Positions 18,303 to 25,946 of a DNA stretch of 37,652 nucleotides are shown in pieces. The notes under the pieces were generated by a model. That model saw only the letters and a program-made list of their open reading frames with translations. It was not told the origin of the DNA and did no database searches. The stretch's first letter is position 1. Every line of letters starts with the position of its first letter. Made by a program: the position numbers and the translations under genes. Source of the DNA: Paracoccaceae bacterium (lineage in GTDB: Bacteria > Pseudomonadota > Alphaproteobacteria > Rhodobacterales > Rhodobacteraceae); NCBI GenBank assembly GCA_020425125.1, contig JAGQRV010000023.1, forward strand, positions 1 to 37,652. The letters are read 5' to 3'.

Positions 18303-19562
18303 ATGGTGCGGATGGAGCGCAAGGACAGCATGATCCAGGGCTGCGGGCCCGTGCGGTCGCAGGTGGACCGTACGGCCAAGCCCCTGAGTCAGCAGGTCTT
18401 CGAGAAGATCCGTTCGGCAGGCCGGATCTCGCGCAGCGATGTCGCGAAGGATCTGGGGGTCAGTCCGGGCTCGGTGACCAGCGCGGTCGCGGCGCTGATG
18501 GAGGCGGGGCTGGTGCGCGAGGATCCGCGGCCGAACCGCGACACCGCGCGGGGGCGGCCGCCGGTGGACCTGACCATCGTGCCGGAAGCGCGCCACGTGG
18601 CCGGTCTGAACCTGCGCGAGGGGCTGCACAGCGCCGTCATCACCGATTTCGGCGGCACCGTCCTGGCCGAGGCCGAACTTCCCTGTGCGCCCGGCCGCAA
18701 GGATATCGGCGAACTCCTGACCGAGATCGACCTGCTGCTCGACCGCGCGTTGCGGCAGGCAGGGCTCGGGCGCGGCGATCTGGCGGCGGTCGGCGCGGGA
18801 CTGCCGGGATTTGTCGATTACGCTCAGGGCGTGGTCTTCTGGTCGCCGATCGTGCGCGAACGCCACGCGCCGCTGCGCGCGGTGCTGAACGACCGGCTGC
18901 CCTGCGCGGTGTATCTGGACAACGACGTCAACCTTCTGGCGCTGGCGGAATCCTGGTTCGGAATGGGGCGCCACATTGCCGATTTCGCGGTCGTAACGAT
19001 CGAGCACGGCGTCGGCATGGGGCTGGTCATAGACAATCAGCTGTATCGCGGCGCGCGAGGGATGGGGCTGGAAATCGGCCACACCACGGTTCAGCTCGAC
19101 GGCGCGCTGTGCCGGTGTGGCCAGCGCGGCTGCCTGGAGGCCTACATTGCCGATTACGCGCTGGTCCGGGAGGCCTCGACGGCGCTGGAGTGGGACGGGC
19201 GGGTCACCCGGTCGCCGCAGCAGACGCTGGAGGCGCTGTTCGACCAGGCGAAGGCCGGCAACGACGCGGCGCGGCTGATCTTTCACCGCGCCGGGCGCTA
19301 TCTGTCGGCGGCGCTGGCCAACACCATCCGCATCTTCGATCCCGAATTGCTGCTGATCTCGGGCGCGAGGCTGCGGTACGACCTGCTCTACGCCGAGGAG
19401 GTGCTGGCCGAGACCCACCGGTTCTCGGACCGGATCGGCCGGTCCCGCACCGAGATCGCGATCAATACCTGGGGTGATACCGTCTGGGCCCGCGGTGCCG
19501 CGGCGCTGGCGTTGGCCGAGGTGACCGACGCGCTGGCGCGCGATCCGCGCGGCGACGCCTGA
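18303..19562 (+). CDS. xylR: ROK-family xylose repressor
   Basis: A 419-residue regulator with an N-terminal winged helix (RISRSDVAKDLGVSPGSVTS, then EAGLVRED) and a C-terminal ROK sugar-kinase-like domain. The ROK zinc site is CRCGQRGCLEAY, with the conserved EIGHTTVQ His just before it; VGAGLPGFVDYAQG and TIEHGVGMGLVIDNQ form the sugar pocket. ROK repressors release DNA when sugar binds; xylose is inferred from the divergent xylFHGBA operon. I start at ATG 18303, the first ATG in frame. ATG 18330, preceded by AAGGA, is equally plausible and would shorten the protein by nine residues without touching the helix-turn-helix. Confidence 0.92.
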   Translation: MVRMERKDSMIQGCGPVRSQVDRTAKPLSQQVFEKIRSAGRISRSDVAKDLGVSPGSVTSAVAALMEAGLVREDPRPNRDTARGRPPVDLTIVPEARHVAGLNLREGLHSAVITDFGGTVLAEAELPCAPGRKDIGELLTEIDLLLDRALRQAGLGRGDLAAVGAGLPGFVDYAQGVVFWSPIVRERHAPLRAVLNDRLPCAVYLDNDVNLLALAESWFGMGRHIADFAVVTIEHGVGMGLVIDNQLYRGARGMGLEIGHTTVQLDGALCRCGQRGCLEAYIADYALVREASTALEWDGRVTRSPQQTLEALFDQAKAGNDAARLIFHRAGRYLSAALANTIRIFDPELLLISGARLRYDLLYAEEVLAETHRFSDRIGRSRTEIAINTWGDTVWARGAAALALAEVTDALARDPRGDA

Positions 19563-19567
19563 GGATG

Positions 19568-19588
19568 CGGCGGCAGCTCAGGCCGCCG
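19568..19588. terminator. Hairpin at the convergent xylR/ggpS junction
   Basis: CGGCGGC (19568-19574) pairs with GCCGCCG (19582-19588) around a 7-base loop that contains the ggpS stop codon. It sits where two transcripts converge and could help end both, but neither side has a U-run. Confidence 0.3.
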
Positions 19589-21086
19589 ACTGGTGATGCG
19601 CCTCGGCGTTCCGGAACAGGGCGGTCTGCGCTTCGGCCCAGGCCGTCAGATCGTGGCGGCGCACCCGCGCGCGCAGTTCGGCCATGCGGCCGCGGCGCTC
19701 CTCTTCTTCCATGTTCAGCGCCTGAAGGATCGCGCTGTCCATGGAGCGGTGCGAGAACGGATTGGTCATGACCGCAGGCGCCAGGTCGACCGCGGCGCCG
19801 GCGAATTCCGACAGGACGAGAACACCGTCACCGTCCGCGCGCGCCGCGCAGAATTCCTTGCAGACCAGATTCATCCCGTCCGCCAGCGGCGTGATCCAGG
19901 CGATATCCGCCGCCCGGTAATAGGCGACCAGTTCGGTGAACGGGATTGCGCGCGAGATCAGCGAGATCGGCTGCCAGTGGAAGCTGCCATAGGCACCGTT
20001 GATGCGCCCGGCCGCCTGCTCCAGTTCGTTCTGGATCTCCTCGTAGGCGGTCATGTTGCGGTTGGCGGCGACCGAGACATGCATCAGCCGGATCTTTCCC
20101 CGAAGTTCGGGATTGTCGCGCAGGACGCGGCCGAAGCTTTCCAGTTGCTCGATCCCGCCCTTGGTATAATCGGTGCGGCCGACCGACAGGATCAGCCGGC
20201 CCTCGCCGATTTCCTCGCGGATCCGGGTGAGGCGTTCTTCGGTCTCATCCGACGCGGCCTGGTCCTCGATGTAGCCCACGTTGACGCCAACCGGCGAGGC
20301 GCTGACCGCGATCCTGCGGCCCTCGTAGGCGATCTCGGTGACCTGGGTCCGTTCGTTGAGCGCGGTGCCTTCGTTGATCCAGTCCTCGGGCACCTTTTCC
20401 TGCCGCTGGATGGTGACGTCGAGCAGGCTTTTGACCACGGCCACGAAATTCTCGACATAGCGGGGAATGTGAAAGCCGACGATGTCGCAGCTCAGCAGGC
20501 TTTCGACGATCTCGCGCCGCCAGGGCAGCACGTTGAACATGTCGGCCGCCGGAAACGGCGTGTGGTGATAGAAGCTGATCTTCACGTCCGGGCGGAGCTG
20601 GCGGATATAGCCGGGCGCGAGCCACAGGTTGTAGTCGTGCACCCAGACCGAGGCGCCCGGTGCGGCCTCGTTCGCGGCGGCTTCGGCGAAGGCCCAGTTC
20701 ACCTCTCGGAAGGTTGGCCAGTCGACCGGGTCGTAATTGTAGCGTTCCTTGAAGGAATGCAGGATCGGCCAGAAGGCTTCCTTCGACGTGACGTGGTAGA
20801 AGCTCTTCACCTGGGCGGCCGTCAGCGGCAGGCGCGAGACCCGGTAGCTGCCGAACGAATCCTCGATTGTGACGACGCGCTCGAATTCGGGCTTGGCGAG
20901 ATCGTCCGCCAGCTTCCAGGCAACCCAGCTGCCCTGCTCGGCGCGGCCGAAGAAGCTTTTCAGCGTCGGCACGATGCCGTTCGGGCTGGTGTTCTCGCGC
21001 AGGATCACCCGTCCGTCTTCCTGTTCCACCTCCTCGTAGGGCTGGCGGTGATAGAGGATGACGAGATCGGATGTTTCAGATGGCAT
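19578..21086 (-). CDS. ggpS: Glucosylglycerol-phosphate synthase (GT20 family)
   Basis: A 502-residue GT20 glycosyltransferase. Close relatives include trehalose-phosphate synthase (OtsA), but the N-terminus LVILYHRQPYEEV with TSPNGIVPTLKSFF and QVKSFYHVTSKEAFWPILHS matches cyanobacterial GgpS as I remember it, not OtsA with its GGL-type nucleotide loop. Shared GT20 blocks are VWVHDYNLWLAPGYIRQL, SFYHHTPFPAADMFNVLPWR, LSVGRTDYTKGGIEQLESF and ITPLADGMNLVCKEF. It would join glucose from ADP-glucose to glycerol 3-phosphate, giving glucosylglycerol phosphate. The neighbouring HAD phosphatase and glycerol-3-phosphate dehydrogenase support this over trehalose synthesis. The ATG at 21086 has GGAG 7 bases upstream and overlaps the phosphatase gene by 11 bases. 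Confidence 0.9.
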   Translation of the reverse strand: MPSETSDLVILYHRQPYEEVEQEDGRVILRENTSPNGIVPTLKSFFGRAEQGSWVAWKLADDLAKPEFERVVTIEDSFGSYRVSRLPLTAAQVKSFYHVTSKEAFWPILHSFKERYNYDPVDWPTFREVNWAFAEAAANEAAPGASVWVHDYNLWLAPGYIRQLRPDVKISFYHHTPFPAADMFNVLPWRREIVESLLSCDIVGFHIPRYVENFVAVVKSLLDVTIQRQEKVPEDWINEGTALNERTQVTEIAYEGRRIAVSASPVGVNVGYIEDQAASDETEERLTRIREEIGEGRLILSVGRTDYTKGGIEQLESFGRVLRDNPELRGKIRLMHVSVAANRNMTAYEEIQNELEQAAGRINGAYGSFHWQPISLISRAIPFTELVAYYRAADIAWITPLADGMNLVCKEFCAARADGDGVLVLSEFAGAAVDLAPAVMTNPFSHRSMDSAILQALNMEEEERRGRMAELRARVRRHDLTAWAEAQTALFRNAEAHHQSAA

Positions 21087-21864
21087 GGTCGTACTCCGGT
21101 TTGCTCGGATGCAGGTTCTTGGCGGCGATCGCCTCGGCGATGCCCGCGGCGCCGATCGCCCGCGCCAGATAAACCTGCGGATGGTTGCGCACCTCTTCGA
21201 TGAGCGCGGGTTCGGAGCCGCCGACGGCCACCGCGGGAACGCCGCAGGTCAGCATGGAGAGGTCGTTCAGTGTGTCGCCTGCGGCGAGGACGTGCGCCGG
21301 ATCCATGCCGAGATGGTCGATCAGCCGCAACAGCGACGGCCCCTTGCTGACGCCCGGCGGCAGGACGTCGAAATACATGTCGGCCGAGACCAGCGGTTCC
21401 AGGCCCATGGCGCGGATCAGTTCCGCGCTCTGCGGATGGAATTCGTCGGGGTCCAAGTCGTAGCTGACGCGAAAACGGAAGTCGGTCGGCTGCAGCGTCA
21501 GTCCGGCATGGCCTTCGAGAGCGGATCGGACCTCGTCGCCGCGGTCATCCCAGAGCCGGGCGATCTCGGCCTCGAGCGCCGGAAGCGGATGGATCGTGGC
21601 ATCTGCGGCGACCTCGGCGATGGTGGTGCCGACATCGCCCACCACGTAGTCGGGGCGGGGCAGCCCGTCGCGCACCATGCCGGTGATGAAGTCCGGGTCG
21701 CGCCCGGTGACGAACACCAGTCCGACCGTGGCCCGGTTCGCCTCGATCCAGCCGTAGAGGTTGCGGCGGTCGGCGTCGGTCCCGCCGAGGAAGGTGCCGT
21801 CGAGATCGGTGGCGAGCGTGAAGGTCCGCTGCGCCAGGGCTGGCAGGGCGGCTGCGTCGGTCAT
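21076..21864 (-). CDS. HAD-superfamily phosphatase, probable glucosylglycerol-3-phosphatase
   Basis: A 262-residue HAD type IIB phosphatase like sucrose-phosphate and mannosylglycerate-phosphate phosphatases. Motif I is ATDLDGTF (Asp20 and Asp22 by count), motif II FVTGRD, motif III the Lys in PPGVSKGPSLLRL and motif IV AAGDTLNDLSMLTC. It probably dephosphorylates glucosylglycerol phosphate to glucosylglycerol. It is much shorter than, and in my reading not homologous to, cyanobacterial StpA, so this would be an unrelated enzyme for the same step. Substrate is inferred from context. It overlaps gpsA by four bases (ATGA) and ggpS by eleven, so all three are translationally coupled. Confidence 0.85.
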   Translation of the reverse strand: MTDAAALPALAQRTFTLATDLDGTFLGGTDADRRNLYGWIEANRATVGLVFVTGRDPDFITGMVRDGLPRPDYVVGDVGTTIAEVAADATIHPLPALEAEIARLWDDRGDEVRSALEGHAGLTLQPTDFRFRVSYDLDPDEFHPQSAELIRAMGLEPLVSADMYFDVLPPGVSKGPSLLRLIDHLGMDPAHVLAAGDTLNDLSMLTCGVPAVAVGGSEPALIEEVRNHPQVYLARAIGAAGIAEAIAAKNLHPSKPEYDHAI

Positions 21865-23003
21865 GACATCCTCTGGGTCAGGTCTTCTTCGGCGGCGCTG
21901 CCGCCGGGATGGTCGAGCGAGATCGAGAGGCTGCGCGGCTCGGCCTTCAGCGGGCGGGCCCAGAGCCGCGCGAAGGCTTCGGAGAGAGGGACGCCCTCAT
22001 GCAGCACCGCATGGACGCATTCACAGATCGGCATGCTGACCTTGACCTTGCGGGCAAGCTCGATCACCGACACGGCGTTGACCTCGCCTTCGACCACGAC
22101 GTCCTTGCCGTCGAAGCACTCGGCACGCGTCTTGCCGGCGCCCAGCTGTGCCCCGAGGGCGAAGTTCCGCGACGTGGTCGACGAGCAGGTCAGCGTCAGG
22201 TCGCCTGCGCCCGACAGGCCGGTCACTGTCTCGCGCCGTCCGCCCAGAACTTCGGCAAGGCGCTTCATCTCGTCCATGCCGCGGGTGATCAGCGCGGCGC
22301 GGGTATTCTCGGCGAAGCCGGCGCCGGTCATCATCCCGCAGGCGATGGCGATCACGTTCTTCACCGCGCCGCCGACCTCGACACCGATCGGATCGTCCGA
22401 GATGTAGGGGCGGAAGCCCTTGCCGCCGAGCGCGATGGCGAGGCGCGCGGCGGGGCTGTTCTCGGGGTGGAGCCGGTCCTGATAGGAAAACGGAAACGCG
22501 ATGGTCGCCGCGGTGGGATGGCCGAGCGCGGTTTCGCGCGCGAAGGTCGGCCCCGAAAGAACGCCGACCGGATGGTCGGGGATCTCCTCTTCGGCCACCT
22601 GGCTGAGCAGAAGCCCGGTGCCGCGCTCGATCCCCTTGCAGCACAGCACGACCGGGATGCCCGGGCGCAGATGCGGGCGGATCATCCGGCAGATGTCGCG
22701 CAGTGTCCGGGACGGCGTGACCACGAGGACCGTGTCTGCATCGCGGCAGGCCGCGGCGGCATCGGTGGTTGCGGTGATGCCGTCGGGCAGCGGGATGGCG
22801 TCGAGATATCGGCTGTTCAGGCGGTGCGTGTTGATGTCGTCGACCACGTCGTCGCGGCGTCCCCACAGGGTGACCGTGCGCCCGGCGCTCGCGGCGACCA
22901 CGGCAAGTGCGGTTCCCCAGGCTCCGGTGCCGATCACGGCGACCCGTGCAATTGCGGCATTGCCGCCGGACGGCAGCTCGTCAGGTGAGATGTCAAGTAC
23001 CAT
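21861..23003 (-). CDS. gpsA: Glycerol-3-phosphate dehydrogenase [NAD(P)+], pathway-dedicated
   Basis: A 380-residue GpsA-family enzyme reducing dihydroxyacetone phosphate to sn-glycerol 3-phosphate. The Rossmann loop is VAVIGTGAWGTALA; VLCCKGIERGTGLL and GVLSGPTFARETALGHPTAA follow, then VGGAVKNVIAIACGMMTG with the catalytic Lys, and GLSGAGDLTLTCSSTTSRN. The start at ATG 23003 has AAGGAG 8 bases upstream. It has an N-terminal extension of about 18 residues (MVLDISPDELPSGGNAAIA) before the usual start and a C-terminal tail of about 35. As first gene of the operon it would supply the glucosyl acceptor. A separate housekeeping gpsA probably exists elsewhere (inference). Confidence 0.92.
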   Translation of the reverse strand: MVLDISPDELPSGGNAAIARVAVIGTGAWGTALAVVAASAGRTVTLWGRRDDVVDDINTHRLNSRYLDAIPLPDGITATTDAAAACRDADTVLVVTPSRTLRDICRMIRPHLRPGIPVVLCCKGIERGTGLLLSQVAEEEIPDHPVGVLSGPTFARETALGHPTAATIAFPFSYQDRLHPENSPAARLAIALGGKGFRPYISDDPIGVEVGGAVKNVIAIACGMMTGAGFAENTRAALITRGMDEMKRLAEVLGGRRETVTGLSGAGDLTLTCSSTTSRNFALGAQLGAGKTRAECFDGKDVVVEGEVNAVSVIELARKVKVSMPICECVHAVLHEGVPLSEAFARLWARPLKAEPRSLSISLDHPGGSAAEEDLTQRMS

Positions 23004-23115
23004 GAGATGGCTCCTTGTACCGCAATAGAACACATTTTTTCAACCCGACGGGGCTTGCCGGGGCGATTTTGCGCTTGCAGCATCGTCGCGCGCGCCGATG
23101 GCCGCGCCGGGGGTC

Positions 23116-23190
23116 CAATTTTCGGTGGGACCGTCATCCGTTAGCGCAATCTCACCGACCTTCCGGGCCTGTCGCGTCTATCGAAAATTG
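23116..23190. repeat. Spaced 9-bp inverted repeat upstream of the glucosylglycerol operon
   Basis: CAATTTTCG (23116-23124) and CGAAAATTG (23182-23190) are perfect inverted copies, AT-rich in GC-rich DNA, 57 bases apart. They lie 113 and 179 bases upstream of the gpsA start. They may be two sites for one regulator. No clear -35/-10 pair can be placed with confidence here. Confidence 0.35.
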
Positions 23191-23283
23191 CACCGAATTC
23201 CGTGATTTCCCATCTGGCCTCACGAAACCGTGATCCGCAACATCGGGTGTGAATCGCCGTCCGGTTGTGTGTCGTGCTCGGAA

Positions 23284-24192
23284 CTATGCGCCGCTTCTCA
23301 GGATGCCGCCGTGCAGCGTTTCGGTCGGGAACGCCTGAAGCACGAGATCCATGAAGGCGCGAAGCCGGGCCGACAGCGCCTGGGGGCTCGGATAGACGAA
23401 GCAGACCTCTCTGGGCTGGCATTGCCAGCCGTCCAGCACCTCGACGAGGCGCCCCTCGGCCAGGTCCCGCTCCACCAGGAACAGCGGTAATTGCGCCACC
23501 CCGGCACCGCCGAGCGCGGCCTCCCGCAGCGCGAAGTAGCTCGTCATCGCCAGTCCGCCGGCCAGCCGGACCGAGCGGTCGCGGTGGCCGTCGCTGAAAT
23601 GCCAGCTCTGCACGAGCCCGACGCCGAAAAGCAGGATCGGCAGGTCGGACAGATCGGCGGGATCGGGCAACGGCGCCGGGATCAGTTCGGGCGCGGCGAC
23701 GGCGGCGCGGTGCGAAGCGGCGATCCGCCGCGCCACGAAGGGGCTGTCGACCGGACGCCCGACCCGGATCGCGGCGTCGAAGCCTTCCTCGATGAGATCC
23801 GGCTGACTGTCGGTCAGGACGATCTCGAGGGTGAGATCGGGATAGAGCGCGCGGCTGACCGCCACGATCTGGCCCATGAAGGCCTGCCCGAACAGGACCG
23901 GCGTCGCAATCCGCAAATGCCCGCGCACCGCGTCGTCCGCCTCTCCGAGCGCCCGGGCGATCTCGCTGGCATCGGCAAGGATGCGCTCGGCCCGTGCGAG
24001 GACCAGCGCGCCTTCCGCAGTCAGGCTCACCTTGCGCGTGGTGCGTTCGATCAGCCGGACGCCGAGCGCGGATTCGAGGTCCTGGATCCGCTTCGAGACG
24101 GTCGATTTCGGTGTGCCGAGCTTGCGCGCGGCTGCCGCGAAGGACCCTTCGGCCGCAATTGCGCTGAATTCCCTGAGTGCGTTGAGATCCAT
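23284..24192 (-). CDS. LysR-family transcriptional regulator
   Basis: A 302-residue LTTR, the standard length. The N-terminal helix-turn-helix is FSAIAAEGSFAAAARKLGTP with KSTVSKRIQDLESALGVRLIERTTRKVSLT; the effector domain begins about residue 90 (GHLRIATPVLFGQAFMGQIV). It belongs to the group that starts MDLNALREF, whose members include CrgA- and AaeR-type regulators. I start at ATG 24192, which gives the canonical beginning, with GGTGAGG just upstream. It lies downstream of nothing on its strand that is clearly coupled, and no gene is divergent from it within about 225 bases, so its target cannot be read from position. Confidence 0.92.
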   Translation of the reverse strand: MDLNALREFSAIAAEGSFAAAARKLGTPKSTVSKRIQDLESALGVRLIERTTRKVSLTAEGALVLARAERILADASEIARALGEADDAVRGHLRIATPVLFGQAFMGQIVAVSRALYPDLTLEIVLTDSQPDLIEEGFDAAIRVGRPVDSPFVARRIAASHRAAVAAPELIPAPLPDPADLSDLPILLFGVGLVQSWHFSDGHRDRSVRLAGGLAMTSYFALREAALGGAGVAQLPLFLVERDLAEGRLVEVLDGWQCQPREVCFVYPSPQALSARLRAFMDLVLQAFPTETLHGGILRSGA

Positions 24193-24416
24193 CCTCACCG
24201 TCCAGATTTTCGGACAAAGAAAACATGGCGCCGCGTCAATTCCAAGCCAAAAGCACCTGCTGCGGACGGGCTCGATACTCGGTGCCCGTCGCGTGGGCAG
24301 GTCGTGTGCGAACCGGCGATGATCGCGACGCAGGCCGCCATCCCGTTGCGGGTCGGGCTGCCTGCCCGTGGTCCCGCTTGGGTCGCACGGAGAACGGTCC
24401 TGACTTCTGCGGGGGG

Positions 24417-24866
24417 TCAGGCCGTGGCGGCGGTGTCGAACCAAATGGTCACCGGGCCGTCATTGACGAGGCTCACCGCCATGTCGGCGCCGAAGCGGCC
24501 GGTCGCGACGGGAATGCCTTCGGCAGCCAGTGCGTCGGCGAAGCCGAGGTACAGCCGCTCGCCCTCGTCTGGCGGCGCGGCGGCGGAAAATCCGGGGCGG
24601 TTGCCGCGCGAGGTGTCGGCGGCGAGGGTGAACTGACTCACGACGAGCGCCGCCCCGCCGATATCGCGGACGGACCGATTCATCTTGCCGTCCGCATCCT
24701 TGAAGATGCGCAGCTTGGCGATCTTCCGCGCCAGCGCGGTTCCGGCGGCATCCGCGTCGCCCGCCATGGCGCAGACGAGGATCAGCAGTCCCGGTCCGAT
24801 TTCCGAAATGTGCGCGCCCGCGACGGTGACATCTGCGCACGCCACCCGCTGGACCAGTGCCCGCAT
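24417..24866 (-). CDS. dtd: D-aminoacyl-tRNA deacylase
   Basis: A 149-residue DTD, starting [15 protein letters not shown]. The two signature motifs that form the cross-subunit active site are both present: [11 protein letters not shown] (SQxxL type) and [11 protein letters not shown] (GPxT type with Gly-cisPro). The enzyme is a cytoplasmic dimer that hydrolyses D-amino acids or glycine wrongly attached to tRNA. The ATG at 24866 overlaps the stop of the upstream sugar kinase gene as TGATG, so the two are co-translated although their functions are unrelated. Confidence 0.96.
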   Translation of the reverse strand: MRALVQRVACADVTVAGAHISEIGPGLLILVCAMAGDADAAGTALARKIAKLRIFKDADGKMNRSVRDIGGAALVVSQFTLAADTSRGNRPGFSAAAPPDEGERLYLGFADALAAEGIPVATGRFGADMAVSLVNDGPVTIWFDTAATA

Positions 24867-25789
24867 CAGGGCAGTTCGGCCCGCGTGGGCGGGTTTGCCC
24901 CCTCGCGCGAGACGGTGACGGCGGCGGCGCGGGTGGCAAGGCTGACGGCGTCGCGCAGCACATCCTCGCCGAGACTGCCGATGGCGGGTTTGATCAGGGC
25001 GCCGCGCTCATGCAGCGATGCGAGGATCCCGGCATTGAAGGTGTCGCCCGCACCGACGGTGTCGACCGGCTTGACCTTCGTCGCCTCCACGAAGACCTCG
25101 TGATCGGGGGCGATGCCCCAGGCGCCTTTCGCGCCCTCGGTGATGCAGACGAGCCGCGGGCCCTTGGTCAGCAGGGTGCGCGCCTGCTCGCGCGTGTCGC
25201 CCGGTCCCATCAGCCAGTGCAGATCCTCGTCCGACAGCTTCACGATGTCGGCCATCGCAAGCATCCGATCCATCCGCGCGCGATACGCAGGTTCGTCCGA
25301 AATGAAACCCGGCCGCACGTTCGGGTCCATCATCGCGACCCGTTTCGGCGCCTCACGCGCCATCAGCGCCTCGTAGGTATGGGCGCAGGGGATTACGGCG
25401 AGCGAGATGCCGCCGAAGAAGACCGCCTCGGTGTCGTCCGGCAGGGTCGGCAGATCCGTTTCCGACAGCAGCCGCCCGGCGGTGTTCTCGTCATAGAAGG
25501 CATAGCGCGCGTGGCCGTCGACAAGCTCCACGAAGGCGAGCGTGGTAGGCCGTCCGCTGACGGCGGCAAAGCGGGTGTCGACGCCGCTTTTTTCCATGGT
25601 CTCGCGCAGGATGCCGCCGAAGAGGTCGGTCGACAGCCCGGTAAAGAGCGCGGATGGTGCACCGAGCCGTGCCAGCGCAATCGCCGTGTTGAACACCGCC
25701 CCGCCGGCAAACGGCTGGAAACAGGCCGCACCGTCGACGGATTTCCGCGGCAGCATGTCGATCAGCGCTTCCCCGCAGCTCAGGATCAT
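24866..25789 (-). CDS. PfkB-family sugar kinase, probable fructokinase
   Basis: A 307-residue ribokinase-fold kinase. The N-terminus [13 protein letters not shown] and [18 protein letters not shown] hold the sugar-binding Asp and Gly motifs; [10 protein letters not shown] follows. The PfkB signature 2 [15 protein letters not shown] contains the catalytic Asp and anion hole. These features, [10 protein letters not shown] and the length best fit fructokinases, but ribose, 2-keto-3-deoxygluconate and other kinases look similar, so the substrate is open. GGGGGAG precedes the ATG. A LacI-type operator-like site lies about 55 bases upstream, which suggests sugar control. The stop overlaps dtd. Confidence 0.88.
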   Translation of the reverse strand: MILSCGEALIDMLPRKSVDGAACFQPFAGGAVFNTAIALARLGAPSALFTGLSTDLFGGILRETMEKSGVDTRFAAVSGRPTTLAFVELVDGHARYAFYDENTAGRLLSETDLPTLPDDTEAVFFGGISLAVIPCAHTYEALMAREAPKRVAMMDPNVRPGFISDEPAYRARMDRMLAMADIVKLSDEDLHWLMGPGDTREQARTLLTKGPRLVCITEGAKGAWGIAPDHEVFVEATKVKPVDTVGAGDTFNAGILASLHERGALIKPAIGSLGEDVLRDAVSLATRAAAVTVSREGANPPTRAELP

Positions 25790-25841
25790 GGTCTCGCTCC
25801 CCCTTGGTTCTCAGGCGCATCGGTATCCGGCTTCGCCTCGC

Positions 25842-25855
25842 TGTGAGCGCTATCA
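25842..25855. promoter_or_regulatory. LacI-family operator-like site upstream of the sugar kinase
   Basis: TGTGAGCGCTATCA (25842-25855) has the central GC-CG dyad of LacI-family operators; the right half GCTATCA is consensus-like for alphaproteobacterial sugar regulators and the left half matches it at 5 of 7 positions. It lies 53-66 bases before the kinase start on the minus strand. No LacI-type gene is in the window. Confidence 0.45.
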
Positions 25856-25946
25856 TGCTGCGCCCGTTGTCGCCATGGCATTCTTTGGCCTCGCGAATGT
25901 CCAGCAAAAAAGCCGGCGCTCCGAGTCCCTCCCCCAATCGGACGGA

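Noticed and set aside
19578-21086. Trehalose-6-phosphate synthase (OtsA)
   Set aside because: GT20 membership fits, but the N-terminal SPNGIVPTLKSFF block and the adjacent gpsA and HAD phosphatase match glucosylglycerol-phosphate synthase.
25890-25925. AGC-GCCG-GCT followed by six Ts as a terminator of the zinc-ribbon gene (minus strand)
   Set aside because: The U-run is good but the stem is only three base pairs, too weak to call.
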